A stretch of DNA of 8,571 nt from Dehalococcoidia bacterium (GTDB lineage: Bacteria; Chloroflexota; Dehalococcoidia; Dehalococcoidales; G020351185), in the NCBI GenBank assembly GCA_030640385.1, contig DAOWJL010000051.1, positions 1-8,571 on the forward strand. Direction: 5' to 3'. Position numbers and translations under genes: made by a program. Under the pieces are notes generated by a model. That model made no database searches and had not been told where the DNA came from. It saw nothing but the letters and a program-made list of their open reading frames with translations. Of this stretch, positions 6,824-8,571 are shown piece by piece. Numbering within the stretch: the stretch's first letter is position 1; each line of letters opens with the position of its first letter.

Positions 6824-7999
6824 CCAAAAACCATCTTATCCACAAAATCCTCACTGGAAAGGGCACTCCTGGTATCTGTATCCAGCGATAGCCCTGCCAG
6901 CGGTTGGTCAACAGACGAATCTCTGAACGAACTGGCCCGCTTAGCCTCTACCGCCAGAGCTAAGGTTGTCGGTCGTCTTACTCAAAGATTACATACACCT
7001 GCAAGGAATTTCTATCTTGGTAAGGGTAAGCTGGAAGAGCTTATAGCCCTAAAAGAAGAACTTGGTTACAACGTAGCCATCTTCGACGATGAATTGACAC
7101 CTTTGCAGCAGCATAATCTCGAAGAAGCGCTGAAGATAAAGGTGATTGACCGCGTGGCGCTTATACTTGATATTTTCGCCAGACATGCCCATACCCATGA
7201 AGGTAAGCTTCAGGTGGAACTGGCTCAGCACCGGTATCTGCTGCCACGTCTTGCCGGGCAGTGGAGCCATCTGGAAAGGCTGGGTGGTGGAATCGGCACC
7301 AGGGGACCCGGTGAATCACAGCTTGAGACTGACCGACGTCTCATCCGTAAAAAGATAAGCAACCTTGAAAAACAAATCGGGCAGGTTGAAAAGCACCGGA
7401 TGCTATACCGCCAGAAACGCAAGAGAAGCGGTATTCCCATAGTCGCCCTTGTCGGCTATACGAACACGGGCAAAAGCACCTTGCTAAATACCCTCAGCCG
7501 GTCCGAGGTTACTGTTGAAGATAAACTCTTTGCTACACTGGACCCTACAACCAGAAGACTGGTTCTCCCTGATAAGAGCATAATCCTGCTAAGTGATACC
7601 GTCGGGTTCATCAGGAAATTACCACCGATGGTCATAACCGCCTTCCATGCGACATTAGAAGAACTCGCCGAAGCGAGCATCCTTCTCCATGTTGTTGACC
7701 TGTCTTTGGCCAATGCCGCCGAGCAATGCCAGGTAGTAGAAGAAATTCTCAAAGACCTGTGCGTTAATGATAAGCCCAGGATAACAGCTCTCAATAAAAT
7801 TGACCTGCTACTGGAAAGGGATGAGGATAAAGAAAAAGTGCTGGGTTATCTTTCCGCAAACATCCCAGCTTGCGGAAACACTGTAATGATCTCCGCCCAA
7901 AAGGGCTGGGGGCTGAAAAACCTGCTTAAATCTATAAATCAGGTCATAAAAGAGACAGTAACACTCTTTCCTGAAACACTCCCTGAAACGACGCCGTGA
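6821..7999 (+). CDS. hflX: ribosome-associated GTPase HflX, probable ATC start
   Basis: HflX is a GTPase that binds the large ribosomal subunit and splits stalled 70S ribosomes under stress. From ATC 6821 there are 392 residues, a normal length. Counting from there: N-terminal domain with LERALLVSVSSD (12-23), the GKGKLEEL segment before the glycine-rich region, ELAQHRYLLPRLAGQW (about 134-149), GGGIGTRGPGESQLE (155-169), a basic coiled linker, then the G domain with G1 GYTNTGKST (212-220), G2 FATLDPTTR (237-245), G3 DTVGF (259-263), G4 NKID (325-328) and G5 SAQ (359-361). The first canonical in-frame start is TTG 7094, which would delete the first 91 residues, although these codons clearly encode the HflX N-terminus. 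ATC behind GGAGG is therefore the best start; a base error in an original ATG is the alternative. Last gene of the operon. Confidence 0.9.
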   Translation: MPKTILSTKSSLERALLVSVSSDSPASGWSTDESLNELARLASTARAKVVGRLTQRLHTPARNFYLGKGKLEELIALKEELGYNVAIFDDELTPLQQHNLEEALKIKVIDRVALILDIFARHAHTHEGKLQVELAQHRYLLPRLAGQWSHLERLGGGIGTRGPGESQLETDRRLIRKKISNLEKQIGQVEKHRMLYRQKRKRSGIPIVALVGYTNTGKSTLLNTLSRSEVTVEDKLFATLDPTTRRLVLPDKSIILLSDTVGFIRKLPPMVITAFHATLEELAEASILLHVVDLSLANAAEQCQVVEEILKDLCVNDKPRITALNKIDLLLERDEDKEKVLGYLSANIPACGNTVMISAQKGWGLKNLLKSINQVIKETVTLFPETLPETTP

Positions 8000-8192
8000 A
8001 ATCAAAATATAGCCCATTTAAATAATTCATGAATGGTATTGTATATATAACTCCTTAATTTCGCTTTCAACGAGTGCTTGAGCGTGTAATATTCACAATT
8101 TCCCCTGGAAAGGTATATTTTAATATTTTATCCATTATTTTTCAGTAATTCTCTATCTTTTTTCTCTGGTTATGGTTTTAAAGAGTACCTCA

Positions 8193-8217
8193 TAAAACAA
8201 GGGAATGTTTTGTTTTA
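8193..8217. repeat. AT-rich inverted repeat, 8-bp arms
   Basis: TAAAACAA (8193-8200) and TTGTTTTA (8210-8217) are exact reverse complements with a nine-base loop. Read as RNA on the plus strand the 3' arm ends in four U residues before A, so it could act as a weak terminator for hflX. The stem has only one G-C pair, so the case is poor. Confidence 0.25.
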
Positions 8218-8253
8218 CATAACATATCTCCCCTTTATTTTACCCTTTATTGC

Positions 8254-8262
8254 TGATATAAT
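8254..8262 (+). promoter_or_regulatory. extended -10 promoter of the small membrane protein gene
   Basis: TGATATAAT is an exact extended -10 (TG, one base, TATAAT). At the -35 position only a weak TTTATT-like sequence is found (about 8234-8239), which an extended -10 can tolerate. Transcription would start near 8269, giving a leader of about 26 bases that carries the AAAGGAGG site. Its place just before a new gene after a long gap supports it. Confidence 0.5.
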
Positions 8263-8282
8263 CCATTAGCAATATCCTTTTC

Positions 8283-8297
8283 AAAGGAGGCGTTTTG
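8283..8297 (+). promoter_or_regulatory. strong ribosome binding site and TTG start
   Basis: AAAGGAGG (8283-8290) is nearly a full complement of the 16S rRNA 3' end and lies four bases before TTG 8295-8297. It is the main reason to accept the following short frame as a gene. Confidence 0.65.
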
Positions 8298-8453
8298 AAG
8301 ACAATCCGGATAGCCATACCCTTTATTTTCAGTGCTGTACTATTCATTTTATCCTACCTCTCTCTTGACGAAGGAGGTTATATCTGGCTGGTATTCCTTG
8401 CAATCGGTGTTGTCATCGCTCTATTCGGTGTGTTGCTGGCAGCCAGAGAATAA
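8295..8453 (+). CDS. small two-helix membrane protein, 52 residues, unknown function
   Basis: I do not recognise a family. The frame starts at TTG behind AAAGGAGG and ends at TAA 8451-8453. The product starts MKTIRIAIPFIF and has two hydrophobic stretches, about residues 6-23 and 30-50, joined by a short acidic, glycine-containing turn (LDEGG, 24-28). It ends in AARE. The basic N-terminus (K2, R5) predicts an N-in, C-in hairpin in the membrane with the acidic turn outside. The second helix is rich in Gly, Val, Ala and Leu, as in packed helices. It has its own likely promoter (8254-8262) and is not part of the hflX operon. The strong translation signals and the sensible topology support a real gene; no function can be given. 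Confidence 0.65.
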   Translation: MKTIRIAIPFIFSAVLFILSYLSLDEGGYIWLVFLAIGVVIALFGVLLAARE

Positions 8454-8475
8454 ATACTATTTTTAGATATTAGCT

Positions 8476-8568
8476 ATGGATATTGGTAATCATAAGGAAC
8501 AATTGGACTTATCTGCTAATAAGGTAATAGAAGAAGCTGTCAAAATAAAGACCAAGGATATAAGCTAA
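8476..8568 (+). CDS. doubtful 30-codon ORF
   Basis: ATG 8476 opens a frame of 30 codons ending at TAA 8566-8568, 22 bases after the small membrane protein gene. The peptide is hydrophilic and charged, begins MDIGNHKEQLDLSANKV and could form an amphipathic helix over its second half. No ribosome binding site precedes it (the upstream bases are T- and A-rich), and I recognise no family. It may be a small soluble partner of the membrane protein, the start of a disrupted gene, or chance. The window ends three bases after the stop. Confidence 0.22.
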   Translation: MDIGNHKEQLDLSANKVIEEAVKIKTKDIS

Positions 8569-8571
8569 ACC

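Larger units (their letters stand above)
8000..8294. other. AT-rich intergenic region without a gene
   Basis: No reading frame of useful length with a ribosome binding site is present on either strand, and the region is clearly richer in A and T than the operon before it. It holds a bulged stem at about 8053-8075 (CGCT..CAA against TTGAGCG), a hairpin at 8193-8217, a T-run near 8157-8163 and a promoter-like site at 8254-8262. Transcription of the operon probably ends here, but no clear stem-plus-T-tract terminator can be pointed to. Confidence 0.6.

Noticed and set aside
7094..7999. hflX starting at TTG 7094
   Set aside because: This would discard 91 residues that plainly belong to the HflX N-terminal domain, and no good ribosome binding site precedes it.
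8155..8163. T-run as an intrinsic terminator for hflX
   Set aside because: No GC-containing stem lies directly before it.
8000..8294. Structured non-coding RNA or riboswitch in the gap after hflX
   Set aside because: Only short AT-rich or bulged stems are found, with no recognisable conserved riboswitch or small RNA motif.
8365..8378. TTGACG and AAGGAGGT inside the small membrane protein gene as an internal promoter or start signal
   Set aside because: No -10 box at proper spacing follows TTGACG, and no start codon lies at proper distance after AAGGAGGT; the bases are explained by codons for LDEGG.

Overview
The window holds one dense, entirely plus-strand run of housekeeping genes, followed by a looser AT-rich end. 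The order is: the 3' end of dxs (isoprenoid precursor synthesis), pgk, an archaeal-type cofactor-independent phosphoglycerate mutase (apgM), tpiA, miaA, dapF, an LL-diaminopimelate aminotransferase (dapL-like) and hflX. After a gap of about 300 bases come a 52-residue two-helix membrane protein and a doubtful 30-codon ORF. No mobile element, CRISPR array, tRNA or rRNA is visible.

Organism: a bacterium (dxs, miaA and hflX are all bacterial in type). It uses ApgM rather than GpmA or GpmI and makes meso-diaminopimelate by the DapL shortcut. That combination, the moderate base composition and the gene order itself resemble Chloroflexota of the class Dehalococcoidia. This is inference from remembered families and gene order, not from a search.

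Layout: dxs ends at 456. A 109-base gap (457-565) carries a possible promoter, a perfect 11-bp inverted repeat and an adjacent 10-bp palindrome. From pgk to hflX (566-7999) the intergenic gaps are only 36, 4, 14, 4, 25 and 22 bases, so this is very likely one operon. Sequence 8000-8294 contains no convincing gene. It ends in an extended -10 promoter and a strong ribosome binding site for the small membrane protein.

How the genes fit together: pgk, apgM and tpiA form a triose-phosphate/phosphoglycerate block of lower glycolysis or gluconeogenesis. TpiA supplies glyceraldehyde 3-phosphate, one of the two DXS substrates; isoprenoid synthesis in turn makes the dimethylallyl diphosphate used by MiaA. 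DapL and DapF catalyse consecutive steps from tetrahydrodipicolinate to meso-diaminopimelate. HflX is a ribosome-associated GTPase.

Most notable points: (1) the hflX reading frame has no ATG, GTG or TTG at its true 5' end and seems to begin at ATC 6821, behind a strong GGAGG; a start limited to canonical codons would remove 91 residues; (2) the inverted-repeat cluster before pgk; (3) the small membrane protein; (4) two family-motif departures, in PGK and ApgM. I see no evidence for an unknown multi-gene system here.
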